A stretch of DNA of 22,958 bases. Origin: Porticoccaceae bacterium UBA4026 (GTDB taxonomy: Bacteria; Pseudomonadota; Gammaproteobacteria; Pseudomonadales; Porticoccaceae). The stretch spans positions 2,037-24,994 of the forward strand of contig DGAQ01000070.1 of NCBI GenBank assembly GCA_002382445.1, written 5' to 3'. A program made the position numbers and the translations under genes. Of the stretch, positions 7,639 to 15,827 are shown piece after piece. The notes below the pieces were generated by a model that worked only from the letters and a program-made list of their open reading frames with translations, was not told where the DNA came from and did no database searches. Numbering within the stretch: the first letter of the stretch is position 1; the number at the start of each line of letters is the position of its first letter.

Positions 7639-8709
7639 ATGTCTATGCAGCACTATAAGGCAGAAATAGTAGTCGAGAATGAGCGTCGCATCGTCGAAGA
7701 GTACCTTAATCGGGCGCCATTGGTTGACCGTACAGATAAGTCTGAGATCAAAATTCTTAAAGAGAAAATAAAGTTCCAATTGACTGCTGAAAATGCCGTC
7801 CTGATCGCTCATTACTATACCGACTCGCTGATTCAGGAGCTTGCCGAAGAGACTGGCGGTATAGTGTCCGATTCCCTGGAAATGGCTCGCTTTGGCAATA
7901 CCCATAATGCGCAGACACTGGTCGTCGCGGGCGTTAAGTTTATGGGTGAAACTGCCAAGATTTTGACGCCACACAAACGCGTGTTAATGCCAACCCTCGA
8001 AGCAACTTGTTCTCTAGACGTTGGCTGTGCAGTTGATGAATTTTCCGCTTTTTGCGATGAACATCCAGATCGAACCGTGGTGGTCTATGCCAATACATCA
8101 GCGGCAGTCAAAGCTCGTGCTGATTGGGTGGTTACTTCGAGCATCGCGCTTGACATTATCGATCATCTTGATAGCCAGGGTGAGAAAATTCTTTGGGCCC
8201 CAGATAAATATCTTGGCAGTTATATCCAGAAAAAAACTGGCGCAGATATGCTTCTTTGGAATGGCAGCTGTATCGTGCACGAAGAGTTCAAGGCCAAGGG
8301 TATTTTAGATCTTAAAAAGATCTATCCTGATGCTGCAGTCCTGGTCCATCCAGAATCACCGGACTCTGTCGTGAATATTGCTGATGTCACTGGATCTACG
8401 TCACAGCTTATCAAAGCAGCGGTGGAATTGCCTAACAAGCAGCTGATAGTGGCCACAGATCAGGGTATCTTTTATAAAATGCAGCGTGCTGTCCCTGACA
8501 AGCTCCTGCTTATAGCGCCTACAGGCGGCAGTGGCGCAACCTGTCGAAGCTGCGCAAGCTGTCCTTGGATGGGTATGAATAGCTTGCAAAACTTACTCGC
8601 CTGCCTAGAAAACGGTATTAATGAGGTGTTTGTTGATCCTGAGATTGCTGGGCTTGCCATTCAGTCTCTTGACAGAATGATGCAGTTTAAAGCGCGCCAC
8701 CTAGCCTAG
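7639..8709 (+). CDS. nadA: Quinolinate synthase NadA
   Basis: Condenses iminoaspartate from NadB with dihydroxyacetone phosphate to quinolinate, the first dedicated stage of de novo NAD synthesis, in the cytoplasm, using an oxygen-sensitive [4Fe-4S] cluster. The three cluster cysteines are visible: C114 in LEATCSLDVGC, C201 in WNGSCIVHEEF and C298, the last in CRSCASC. They match C113, C200 and C297 of E. coli, and the extra cysteines of the C-x2-C-x2-C set (C292, C295) are present. HYYTD, MGETAKIL, VVVYANTSAAVKA and VHPESP are family blocks. I use ATG 7639 (356 residues), with TGAGG eleven bases upstream. An upstream in-frame codon at 7594 would add 15 residues and overlap the small membrane protein gene. 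nadB and nadC are not nearby. The last four bases overlap the end of the convergent bepA. Confidence 0.95.
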   Translation: MSMQHYKAEIVVENERRIVEEYLNRAPLVDRTDKSEIKILKEKIKFQLTAENAVLIAHYYTDSLIQELAEETGGIVSDSLEMARFGNTHNAQTLVVAGVKFMGETAKILTPHKRVLMPTLEATCSLDVGCAVDEFSAFCDEHPDRTVVVYANTSAAVKARADWVVTSSIALDIIDHLDSQGEKILWAPDKYLGSYIQKKTGADMLLWNGSCIVHEEFKAKGILDLKKIYPDAAVLVHPESPDSVVNIADVTGSTSQLIKAAVELPNKQLIVATDQGIFYKMQRAVPDKLLLIAPTGGSGATCRSCASCPWMGMNSLQNLLACLENGINEVFVDPEIAGLAIQSLDRMMQFKARHLA

Positions 8710-10154
8710 AGACGTTTCGCTTTTTCTTCCATTGAAACCACATCGCGCAGTCGTTGACTGACAATGGCAGAGCGCTTGAAATCAGCAACTACCAGTTTTG
8801 CCGCCAGTCCCAGTTGCTCTCTTGCTAAGTCGAAGGCACCCACCAATATAAAGTACTCTGCTCGAGCTTCATGAACCCCTGAAATATTGCCGGCTAGGCC
8901 GCGGACCTCGGCTAGGCGATACCAAAGCATAGGGTCTTCGGGTCGACTGCGAGTAAGCGTAGTTAATACCGCGCCTGACTGCTCGTATTGATGATCCTGC
9001 CAGAGAATTTCACTCTCTAACGCCATAAGAGGGTAGTTGTCAGGAGTTATAGCCAGTAATCTATTGAGCTTGTGAAGCGCTATTGAATAGTTTTTCTGGG
9101 CTAGATTTATTTCAATGTCAGAGTACTGGTAGGCGATTTGGCGAGGATTTTTTTCTAGAAGGGATGACATGAGTATTTCAGCACTCTTTAGTTTTCCGGC
9201 TTTCATATAGGCCAACGCTAATCCGTAGTTGGCAGCGTCAGGACGTAATGTGTTGCTGTTAAGTTCAGTTTGAAATTTCGTGATGGTATCTTGACTACTG
9301 CTGTCCATGGAAACTATGGCTCGAGCTTGCATTAGGTAATAGTCGGGTTGGTCCTGGTAGTGTCGCAGCCCGCGCCCCATACTGCGACCTCGAGCATCCG
9401 CAATACGTTTCTCGGTGACTGGATGGGTTAGCAAAAATTCGGGGATCTGACTGCCAGAATACCGTGTTTTCATCAGCAAAGTCTCAAACATATCGCCAGC
9501 AGCCGAAGGGTCACGACCCGATCGTTCCATCGTCTGTAATCCGATTCGGTCGGCTTCTTGCTCGTTTGATCTACTGTATCTCAGTCGGCTGTCGGAGGCG
9601 TAAGCTTGACTTGCGCTCATTGCTGCAATCCCTGCATCGCCTCCAACGGTGGCTGCGACAACAAGCCCAGCTAAAAGACCTGCGAGAGTCACCATTGATG
9701 AGGTTCTTTGTGCTTCGAGCCCCCGAGCAAAGTGTCGTTGGCTTAAATGTGCAAGTTCGTGCGCCAATACTGAGACCATTTGGTCTTCGTTCTCGGCAAA
9801 GGCAAATAATCCGGTGTGTATCCCAACGACACCCCCTGGGACGGCAAATGCATTCATCGTTGGATTTTTGATGATCACCAGTTCTAGATCAGGATCTTCT
9901 AGATCGCTGAATACAGCCAAATTATAAATTAGCTCTTCGAAATAGAGCTGCATCAAAGGGTCATCGTGTTCTCTAACTCGGCTGCGGAAGACTTTTAACC
10001 AGGTCCGACCCAGTTGGTACTCTTGTTGCTTCGATACTATCCCAGAACTGCTGTCACCGAGCAGTGGCAACTCAATCTCTTCTGCCTGTAGGCTGTTCAT
10101 TGGGATCAAAAAGGACCAGTATGCCAACAGTAGTGTACTAAAAAGTCTTAACAT
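8706..10154 (-). CDS. bepA: Periplasmic M48 metalloprotease/chaperone BepA
   Basis: A zinc protease and chaperone of the periplasm that assists LptD assembly and degrades stalled outer-membrane proteins at the BAM complex. In order it has a signal peptide (about 1-24, ending SLQA), an M48 catalytic domain with HELAH (H132, E133, H136), the third-ligand region NEQEADRIG (residues 197-205), and LLTHP with H244, equivalent to the extra histidine that plugs the active site in E. coli BepA (His246). The C-terminal half (about 265-482) is a helical TPR domain. The length of 482 residues is typical. No good Shine-Dalgarno sequence precedes ATG 10154, but the signal peptide supports that start. bamC, encoding another BAM-related protein, lies elsewhere in the window. 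The gene is monocistronic and tail-to-tail with nadA. Confidence 0.92.
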   Translation of the reverse strand: MLRLFSTLLLAYWSFLIPMNSLQAEEIELPLLGDSSSGIVSKQQEYQLGRTWLKVFRSRVREHDDPLMQLYFEELIYNLAVFSDLEDPDLELVIIKNPTMNAFAVPGGVVGIHTGLFAFAENEDQMVSVLAHELAHLSQRHFARGLEAQRTSSMVTLAGLLAGLVVAATVGGDAGIAAMSASQAYASDSRLRYSRSNEQEADRIGLQTMERSGRDPSAAGDMFETLLMKTRYSGSQIPEFLLTHPVTEKRIADARGRSMGRGLRHYQDQPDYYLMQARAIVSMDSSSQDTITKFQTELNSNTLRPDAANYGLALAYMKAGKLKSAEILMSSLLEKNPRQIAYQYSDIEINLAQKNYSIALHKLNRLLAITPDNYPLMALESEILWQDHQYEQSGAVLTTLTRSRPEDPMLWYRLAEVRGLAGNISGVHEARAEYFILVGAFDLAREQLGLAAKLVVADFKRSAIVSQRLRDVVSMEEKAKRL

Positions 10155-10254
10155 AAGTGGAGGTCAGTCCTTTGTGCTGTGGTTGTCTATAGGGTTCAAG
10201 CATACACAGGGGATTTAAAATTTCTACCATTTTAAGAAAATATTATCTAAAGCT

Positions 10255-10283
10255 TTGACAGTTGAAACTTCGACTCGTTTCAT
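10255..10283 (+). promoter_or_regulatory. Candidate sigma-70 promoter for the PerM-family gene
   Basis: A consensus -35 TTGACA at 10255-10260 is followed, after 17 bases, by TTTCAT at 10278-10283 (four of six to TATAAT). Transcription would begin about 10290, some 65-70 bases before the ATG at 10358, inside or beside the palindrome at 10287-10302. Confidence 0.5.
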
Positions 10284-10286
10284 GTC

Positions 10287-10302
10287 TTATAAGGCCTTAT
10301 AA
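10287..10302. promoter_or_regulatory. 16-bp perfect palindrome TTATAAGGCCTTATAA
   Basis: A gapless, fully symmetric 16-base sequence placed just after the candidate -10 at 10278-10283 and about where transcription would start. A repressor operator is the simplest reading. I do not recognise it as a Fur, Zur, FNR or LexA site. Confidence 0.45.
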
Positions 10303-10357
10303 TGAATTGTCCGATTTAAGCGAGTATTTATTGCGCAGTTATTCTAAAGGAACTTCC

Positions 10358-11431
10358 ATGACGCAAGTGTTGAATAGGTGGTTAGGTCGTTATTTCGGCA
10401 ATGAAGAAGCTGTGCTTTTGGCTGTGATGCTATTGGTTTCTCTTGCCGTTATGGCAACGATCGGTGGATTCTTAGGCCCGGTATTTACTGCCTTGATCCT
10501 ATCATTTTTGCTGCAAGGGGTAGTGAATGCGCTGCAGCGCGCGGGCGTTTCGCCTCGCATATCAATGGTCACTTCTTACGTACTATTTTTACTGGGTTTG
10601 GTGGCGATCTTGGTAGGCTTAGTACCCATTGTCGGCAGGCAAATGTCTCTGCTGCTCGCCGAAGCGCCAAACCTGATCAGTCGTATCCAAGGTTTTTTAG
10701 TGACGCTACCAGACCGATATTCCGCATACTTGACAGCGAATCAATTTGAGCTGCTCTCGCTGCGTATTTCCGAGGAAATAGCTAATATTGCGGAGCAAAT
10801 TCTGACATTTTCGATCAGCAGCTTTCCAAGTCTACTAGCGGTCGCTATCTATGTGCTTTTGGTGCCAGTCTTGGTCTTTTTCATGCTTAAGGATAGACAG
10901 GAACTATTTGCGTTTATGGCTAATTTGTTGCCCCGCAGGCGCCCGGTGATGACAATTATTTGGTCTGAGATGAATATTCAGATTGCTAACTATGTCCGTG
11001 GTAAGGCGATTGAAATCCTGATCGTGGGCTCCCTATCATTTGGTGCATTCTTGTTGCTTGGCCTCAATTACGCAGCCTTATTGGCGCTGCTAGTGGGCCT
11101 GTCAGTACTGATACCCTATATAGGCGCAAGTGTTGTGACCCTGCCCGTGTTGCTGGTGGGATATATGCAGTGGGGGTACTCAGTTGAATTCTGGTGGTTG
11201 TTTTTCACTTACGGAGTCATTCAATTTTTTGATGGGAATGTGTTAGTGCCTCTTTTGTTTTCTGAGGTGGTCAATTTACACCCAATAGCCATCATCGTTG
11301 CGGTGTTACTCTTTGGCGGTATATGGGGTTTTTGGGGGTTGTTTTTTGCTATTCCCTTAGCAACTTTGGTAAAGGCCGTATTTAACGCTTGGCCTGAAGA
11401 TCCGTCCGCTGAAGAGGTTTTAGAGGACTAG
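10358..11431 (+). CDS. AI-2E/PerM family inner-membrane transporter
   Basis: A polytopic membrane protein of the AI-2E transporter (PerM/YdiK/TqsA) family. The 357 residues show a paired hydrophobic segment near the N-terminus (about 17-65), a long extramembrane region (about 75-170), then five or six helices with the family hallmarks VPVLVFFMLKDR, GKAIEILIVG, PYIGASVVTLPV and the C-terminal HPIAIIVAVLLFGGIWGFWGLFFAIPLATLVKAV. Members have been linked to export of the signal AI-2, to Na+/H+ antiport in others, or have no known substrate; this one cannot be assigned. I take ATG 10358 as the start because AAAGGA lies six bases upstream. The frame is open back to 10262, but those 32 codons cover the promoter and palindrome. 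It is divergent from bepA and is followed by a long regulatory gap before aceE. Confidence 0.85.
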   Translation: MTQVLNRWLGRYFGNEEAVLLAVMLLVSLAVMATIGGFLGPVFTALILSFLLQGVVNALQRAGVSPRISMVTSYVLFLLGLVAILVGLVPIVGRQMSLLLAEAPNLISRIQGFLVTLPDRYSAYLTANQFELLSLRISEEIANIAEQILTFSISSFPSLLAVAIYVLLVPVLVFFMLKDRQELFAFMANLLPRRRPVMTIIWSEMNIQIANYVRGKAIEILIVGSLSFGAFLLLGLNYAALLALLVGLSVLIPYIGASVVTLPVLLVGYMQWGYSVEFWWLFFTYGVIQFFDGNVLVPLLFSEVVNLHPIAIIVAVLLFGGIWGFWGLFFAIPLATLVKAVFNAWPEDPSAEEVLED

Positions 11432-11510
11432 ATGATGCGCCTGACAGGGTGTTTGAAGGGCTTGCGTCGGTATAATTGAATCGGCTCTGTCGTATCGAAA
11501 CTCTAATTTC

Positions 11511-11525
11511 TGTAGTTTTACTAAC
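11511..11525. promoter_or_regulatory. GntR-type operator-like site, distal copy (TAGT-TTT-ACTA core)
   Basis: TGTAGTTTTACTAAC contains the perfect half-site pair TAGT/ACTA at 11513-11523. It fits TNGTNNNACNA, the general operator form of the FadR branch of GntR regulators, which includes PdhR. It shares 12 of 15 bases with the site at 11626-11640 and starts 115 bases before it. Confidence 0.4.
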
Positions 11526-11625
11526 TTACGGAGTTTAATTAAGTTCTTATATTTCAGTGAGATAAAATTATACCACCGAAAGTGAGGGAAAAATAATTCA
11601 GAAATTAGCTTTAATTAACTATTTT

Positions 11626-11640
11626 TGTAGTTATACTACA
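11626..11640. promoter_or_regulatory. GntR-type operator-like site overlapping the aceE -10
   Basis: A perfect inverted repeat TGTAGT-TAT-ACTACA, with core TAGT-N3-ACTA matching TNGTNNNACNA. It covers TATACT at 11632-11637, a five-of-six -10 element with only a weak -35 (TTTAAT, 11610-11615). A repressor bound here would block RNA polymerase, as PdhR does at the E. coli pdh promoter. The regulator gene is not in the window. Confidence 0.5.
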
Positions 11641-11656
11641 CACTTAGGCGGCGGCT

Positions 11657-11739
11657 GTTTGCTCTCATCCGGCTAGTAAGGGATAGCGGTCAGAGCTACA
11701 GGAAAAGTCAGCCACATAGGCCAGTGTTTGGGAGCAAAC
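11657..11739 (+). promoter_or_regulatory. aceE 5' leader with helix pairing to the ribosome-binding site
   Basis: The 309 bases between the PerM-family gene and aceE hold no other gene. In the leader, 11657-11667 (GTTTGCTCTCA) can pair with 11729-11739 (TGGGAGCAAAC): eleven base pairs with one G-U. The second arm contains the aceE Shine-Dalgarno GGGAG, so the fold would hide it. About 61 bases lie between the arms. It could be a translational control element or chance pairing. Confidence 0.4.
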
Positions 11740-11740
11740 T

Positions 11741-14404
11741 ATGCAAGATTTAGATCCATCTGAAACTAAAGAGTGGCTCGACGCTCTGGATTCCATACGA
11801 CGGGCGCAGGGTGATGAGCGCGCTAGCTTTATCCTTGATGCTTTGCATTCTCACGCTACTGAAAATAGAATCCAGCTACCTCAGTCGGTTACGACTCCAT
11901 ACAGAAATACAATTCCTGTTGAGCAAGAAAAAGTGATGCCTGGCGATCTATTTATGGAGCGGAGGATAAGATCACTTGTCAGATGGAATGCGCTCGCCAT
12001 GGTGATGCGTGCGAATACCCAAAGTGAGGGTATTGGTGGTCACATCGCTAGCTTTTCCTCGGCAGCTACTCTGTATGATATTGGCTTTAATTATTTCTTC
12101 AGAGGATCTAAAGACGATAATTTGGGCGATCTGATTTTCTTTCAGGGTCATAGTTCCCCAGGTATGTATGCGCGCTCATTCTTGGAAGGTCGTTTAAGTG
12201 TGAGTCAACTAGACAACTTCAGGCGAGAAGTTGATGGCAACGGACTCTCGTCATACCCTCATCCATGGTTAATGCCGGACTACTGGCAGTTTCCTACGGT
12301 TTCAATGGGTTTAGGCCCTATTCAAGCGATTTATCAAGCACACGTCATGCGCTATTTGTCTGCACGCGGCCTAGTTGCGCGTGGTGACAGGAAGGTTTGG
12401 GCATTTATCGGGGATGGAGAATGTGACGAGCCTGAAACTCTTGGAGCTATCTCTCTAGCCGGTAGGGAAGGGCTAGAGAACCTTATATTTGTGATTAATT
12501 GTAACTTGCAGCGCTTGGATGGTCCGGTGAGGGGAAACGGAAAAATTATTCAAGAGCTAGAGGGTCAGTTTAGAGGCGCGGGTTGGAATGTTATTAAGGT
12601 AATTTGGGGTCGTCACTGGGATGCCCTAATAGAGCGAGACAAAAGCGGATTATTACTGCAACGTATGAATGAAGTTTGTGACGGTGAACTGCAAAATTAT
12701 AAATACAATGGTGGCGCCTACACTCGGGAGCATTTTTTCGGTAAGTATCCTGAACTTCTCGAACTTGTTAAAGATCTAACCGATGATCAGATTATGGGTT
12801 TAAATAGAGGCGGCCATGATCCTTATAAGGTTTATGCAGCCTACTCAGAGGCTGTTGCCAATAAGGGCAAGCCAACGGTGATCCTTGCGCAGACTGTTAA
12901 GGGCTACGGGCTAGGAACGGGTGGTCAAGCGGCTAACGACACTCATTCTGTCAAAAAGCTGGATGTGGAAAACCTCCGCAGATTTAGAGATCGATTCGGT
13001 ATTCCTATAACGGATGAGCAACTAGAGACAGTTCCATACTATCGTCCTGCAGAGGACAGTCCCGAATTGACGTATATGAATCGTCGCCGCGAGAGCCTTG
13101 GCGGACCACTTCCAGCGAGGAAGTCAGAATTTGAAGCCATGGATATTCCGGATCTAAGCGTCTTTGATAAACAGCTAGCCAGCAGCGGCAAGCGTGAGAT
13201 TTCGACGACTATGGCCTTTGTGAGAGTATTGTCCACATTAATAAAGGACAAGAACATTGGTCAAAATGTGGTTCCGATTGTGCCTGATGAAGCGCGAACA
13301 TTTGGTATGGAAGGTATGTTTAGGCAACTTGGTATTTATACTTCGGTAGGCCAGCAATACGTGCCCCATGACCATGAGCAAATCATGTACTACAAGGAAG
13401 ACAAGAAGGGTGTAATTTTAGAGGAGGGGATCAACGAGGCTGGCGCTATGTCTGCCTGGTTGGCGTTGGCGACTTCCTACAGCACCAACAGCTTTCCGAT
13501 GATCCCGTTCTATATTTTTTACTCGATGTTTGGTTTTCAGCGTATCGGAGATTTAGCCTGGGCCGCTGGAGATAGTCAGGCGCGAGGCTTTTTGATTGGT
13601 GCAACAGCGGGTCGTACCACTCTCAATGGTGAGGGACTTCAGCATCAAGATGGACATAGTCTTATCCTGGCCAACACCATTCCAAATTGTAAGAGCTATG
13701 ATGCGACCTACAGCTATGAACTTGCAGTTATTGTTCAGAGCGGTTTGAAATGCATGTTTGAAGAGAAACAAAATTATTTTTATTATCTAACCACTATGAA
13801 TGAAAATTATGTCCAGCCAGCAATGCCAGAGGGTGTGGAGGAGGGGATTATAAAAGGGATGTACCCCTTAGTCCGTTCTGAGGTTGGCTCGGACAAAGTC
13901 GCTACGGCAAAAAAGGTAACGTTGATGGGAGCGGGCACTATTCTCAACGAGGTCATTGCTGCCGCAGCCATTCTAAAAGACAGTTATGATGTTAATGCAG
14001 ACATTTGGAGTCTTACCAGTATCAACGAATTGGTTAGGAATGGACAAGACGTCGATAGGTGGAACTTGTTACATCCCACGGAGACGCCAAAACAGTGTTA
14101 TGTTCAGACGCAGTTAGAGGGTATTTCTGAGCCAGTAGTGATAGCAACAGATTACATGAAGACTTATGGCGAACAACTTCGCCGATATATTGATAGCCCT
14201 CTTCATGTCTTGGGAACTGATGGCTTCGGACGCAGTGACAGCAGAGTTGCGCTGAGAAGCTTTTTTGAAGTCGACCGTTATTTCATTGCGGTATCAGCAC
14301 TCAAAGGGTTAGCGGATAATGGGACAATTGACTCCTCAGTTGTATCAGATGCGATAGATAAGTTCGGTATCGATTCTGAAAAGAGAAATCCTCTGCATAT
14401 GTAA
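11741..14404 (+). CDS. aceE: Pyruvate dehydrogenase E1 component, homodimeric type
   Basis: The thiamine-diphosphate-dependent E1 of the cytoplasmic pyruvate dehydrogenase complex; it decarboxylates pyruvate and acetylates the lipoyl group of AceF. The 887 residues match the one-chain homodimeric AceE of gammaproteobacteria rather than the alpha/beta form. The ThDP/Mg motif starts near residue 223 (GDGECDEPE ... VINCN, followed by LQRLDGPVRGNG), and the transketolase-like pyrimidine-binding half includes EGINEAGAMSAW and FYIFYSMFGFQRIGDLAWAAGD. The C-terminal block has GTDGFGRSDSR. ATG 11741 is preceded by GGGAG six bases away. aceF follows after 57 bases, so the two form an operon; the E3 gene (lpd) is not next to them. 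The leader carries operator-like repeats and a possible Shine-Dalgarno-masking helix. Confidence 0.97.
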   Translation: MQDLDPSETKEWLDALDSIRRAQGDERASFILDALHSHATENRIQLPQSVTTPYRNTIPVEQEKVMPGDLFMERRIRSLVRWNALAMVMRANTQSEGIGGHIASFSSAATLYDIGFNYFFRGSKDDNLGDLIFFQGHSSPGMYARSFLEGRLSVSQLDNFRREVDGNGLSSYPHPWLMPDYWQFPTVSMGLGPIQAIYQAHVMRYLSARGLVARGDRKVWAFIGDGECDEPETLGAISLAGREGLENLIFVINCNLQRLDGPVRGNGKIIQELEGQFRGAGWNVIKVIWGRHWDALIERDKSGLLLQRMNEVCDGELQNYKYNGGAYTREHFFGKYPELLELVKDLTDDQIMGLNRGGHDPYKVYAAYSEAVANKGKPTVILAQTVKGYGLGTGGQAANDTHSVKKLDVENLRRFRDRFGIPITDEQLETVPYYRPAEDSPELTYMNRRRESLGGPLPARKSEFEAMDIPDLSVFDKQLASSGKREISTTMAFVRVLSTLIKDKNIGQNVVPIVPDEARTFGMEGMFRQLGIYTSVGQQYVPHDHEQIMYYKEDKKGVILEEGINEAGAMSAWLALATSYSTNSFPMIPFYIFYSMFGFQRIGDLAWAAGDSQARGFLIGATAGRTTLNGEGLQHQDGHSLILANTIPNCKSYDATYSYELAVIVQSGLKCMFEEKQNYFYYLTTMNENYVQPAMPEGVEEGIIKGMYPLVRSEVGSDKVATAKKVTLMGAGTILNEVIAAAAILKDSYDVNADIWSLTSINELVRNGQDVDRWNLLHPTETPKQCYVQTQLEGISEPVVIATDYMKTYGEQLRRYIDSPLHVLGTDGFGRSDSRVALRSFFEVDRYFIAVSALKGLADNGTIDSSVVSDAIDKFGIDSEKRNPLHM

Positions 14405-14461
14405 TGGTTGTTGATATTCATCGCACTGGGTTAGTATTCAAATGAAATAAAGGAAAAATGA

Positions 14462-15781
14462 GTGGCTATAGAAATTGTTAGAGTTCCCGACTTGGGTGGT
14501 GCTGAAACGGTTGATGTTATCGAACTGAGCTTGGCCCCGGGCGACAATATTGCAATAGAAGACTCTCTGATAGTTCTTGAATCAGACAAGGCCACTATGG
14601 ATGTTCCCTCGCCCTGCGAAGGGCAGCTGGTCAAGTATCTTGTTGCTGAGGGTGATACGGTTAAGGTTGGCGACCCTATTGCGGAGCTTGAGGTTTCTTC
14701 CTCAGCGTCATTTACTGAGCCTGAGGCTGAGGAGCCAGTTCAGATTGAGGCAGCCGAATCTCAGGTTGAAGCACCTGTGGTTGAAGAAGAATCAGTGCCC
14801 GTCCCAGAGCCTAGGGTCGCTGAACCAGCCAATATTGCCACTGAAGTTGAACCATCACAGGATGGAGCAGCAGGGGCCGATATCTATGCAGGGCCCTCGG
14901 TGCGATTGATGGCTAGAGAGTTGGGTGTAGGCTTGGGTTCGGTTGTTGGAAGTGGCCCCCGAGGTCGTATTATTAAAGACGACATCGACGCCTATGTTAA
15001 AAGCGCGCTAAAAAGTAATGCGGGCAATAATTCAGCAACTGGTAGCGGAATTCCAGCAATCCCAGCCGTTGATTTCAGCCGGTTTGGCGCAGTCGACACA
15101 GTTAAATTATCTAAGATACAGAAACTCACCGCTGCCAATATGCACCGTAATTGGTTAAATGTCCCCCACGTCACTCACTTTGATGATGCAGACATTACTG
15201 ATTTGGAAAATTTTCGTAAGTCACTTAAGGCTGAAGGAGAGTCACGAGGGACTCGTATAACGCCGGTGTCATTTATTATTAAGGCCATCGCCATGGCGCT
15301 CAGCGCCAACCCAGTTTTCAATCGTTCTCTGTCGCCCGACGGTGATCATTACATTCAAAAAGCCTACTGCAATATCGGTATGGCAGTAGATACGCCAAGA
15401 GGGTTGATGGTCCCCGTTATTAGTAATGCCGATGAAAAAGGCATATGGGAGATCGCTGCGGATGTGGCTGATCTTGCCACCAAAGCCCGTGACGGCAAAC
15501 TCCAGCCGTTAGATATGCAAGGTGGGTGCTTTAGTCTATCAAGTCTAGGCGCTATTGGAGGTAATGGATTTACACCCATTGTGAACGCACCAGAGGCCGG
15601 TATTTTAGGGGTTTCTAAATCGCAAATGAAACCGGTATGGAATGGTGATACTTTCGAACCGCGACTCATGTTACCGATGGCTCTGTCCTATGACCACCGA
15701 CTTGTAAATGGTGGTGATGCAGGGCGATTTATGACCGATATTGTCAAATTCTTAAGTGATATTCGCCACCTAGTCTTGTAA
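14462..15781 (+). CDS. aceF: Dihydrolipoamide acetyltransferase, pyruvate dehydrogenase E2
   Basis: The structural core of the pyruvate dehydrogenase complex; it passes the acetyl group from E1 to coenzyme A. Domains in order are one lipoyl domain (1-75, modified K43 in ESDKATMDVPS), a Glu/Pro/Val-rich flexible linker (about 80-140), the peripheral-subunit-binding domain (about 143-182, PSVRLMARELG ... GPRGRIIKDDI) and the catalytic domain (about 205-439). The active-site block is SYDHRLVNGG, with H412 and N416; E. coli has Asp in the HxxxDG position, while Azotobacter E2 also has Asn there. E. coli has three lipoyl domains, so this is a short form. The start is GTG 14462, with AAGGA eight bases before it. 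An overlapping ATG at 14458 in another frame stops after seven codons. A 17-bp tandem duplication crosses its stop codon. Confidence 0.96.
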   Translation: MAIEIVRVPDLGGAETVDVIELSLAPGDNIAIEDSLIVLESDKATMDVPSPCEGQLVKYLVAEGDTVKVGDPIAELEVSSSASFTEPEAEEPVQIEAAESQVEAPVVEEESVPVPEPRVAEPANIATEVEPSQDGAAGADIYAGPSVRLMARELGVGLGSVVGSGPRGRIIKDDIDAYVKSALKSNAGNNSATGSGIPAIPAVDFSRFGAVDTVKLSKIQKLTAANMHRNWLNVPHVTHFDDADITDLENFRKSLKAEGESRGTRITPVSFIIKAIAMALSANPVFNRSLSPDGDHYIQKAYCNIGMAVDTPRGLMVPVISNADEKGIWEIAADVADLATKARDGKLQPLDMQGGCFSLSSLGAIGGNGFTPIVNAPEAGILGVSKSQMKPVWNGDTFEPRLMLPMALSYDHRLVNGGDAGRFMTDIVKFLSDIRHLVL

Positions 15782-15804
15782 TTTTTGTAGTCTTGTAATT
15801 TTTG
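15771..15804. repeat. 17-bp perfect tandem duplication across the aceF stop
   Basis: TAGTCTTGTAATTTTTG occurs at 15771-15787 and again, with no gap, at 15788-15804. The first copy contains the last aceF codons and the TAA stop; the second is untranslated. It looks like a recent replication-slippage duplication and leaves the protein end unchanged. Confidence 0.9.
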
Positions 15805-15827
15805 AGTTAATTTTAATTGGGGCACGC

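Noticed and set aside
9464..9927. Overlapping plus-strand frames of 135 and 92 codons inside bepA
   Set aside because: They are antisense to the conserved M48 domain, including the HEXXH motif, and have arginine/serine-rich shadow composition.
14462..15781. Asn in place of Asp in the AceF HxxxDG active-site motif, and a single lipoyl domain
   Set aside because: Azotobacter E2 has the same HxxxNG form and E2 proteins with one lipoyl domain are common, so this is family variation and not a defect.
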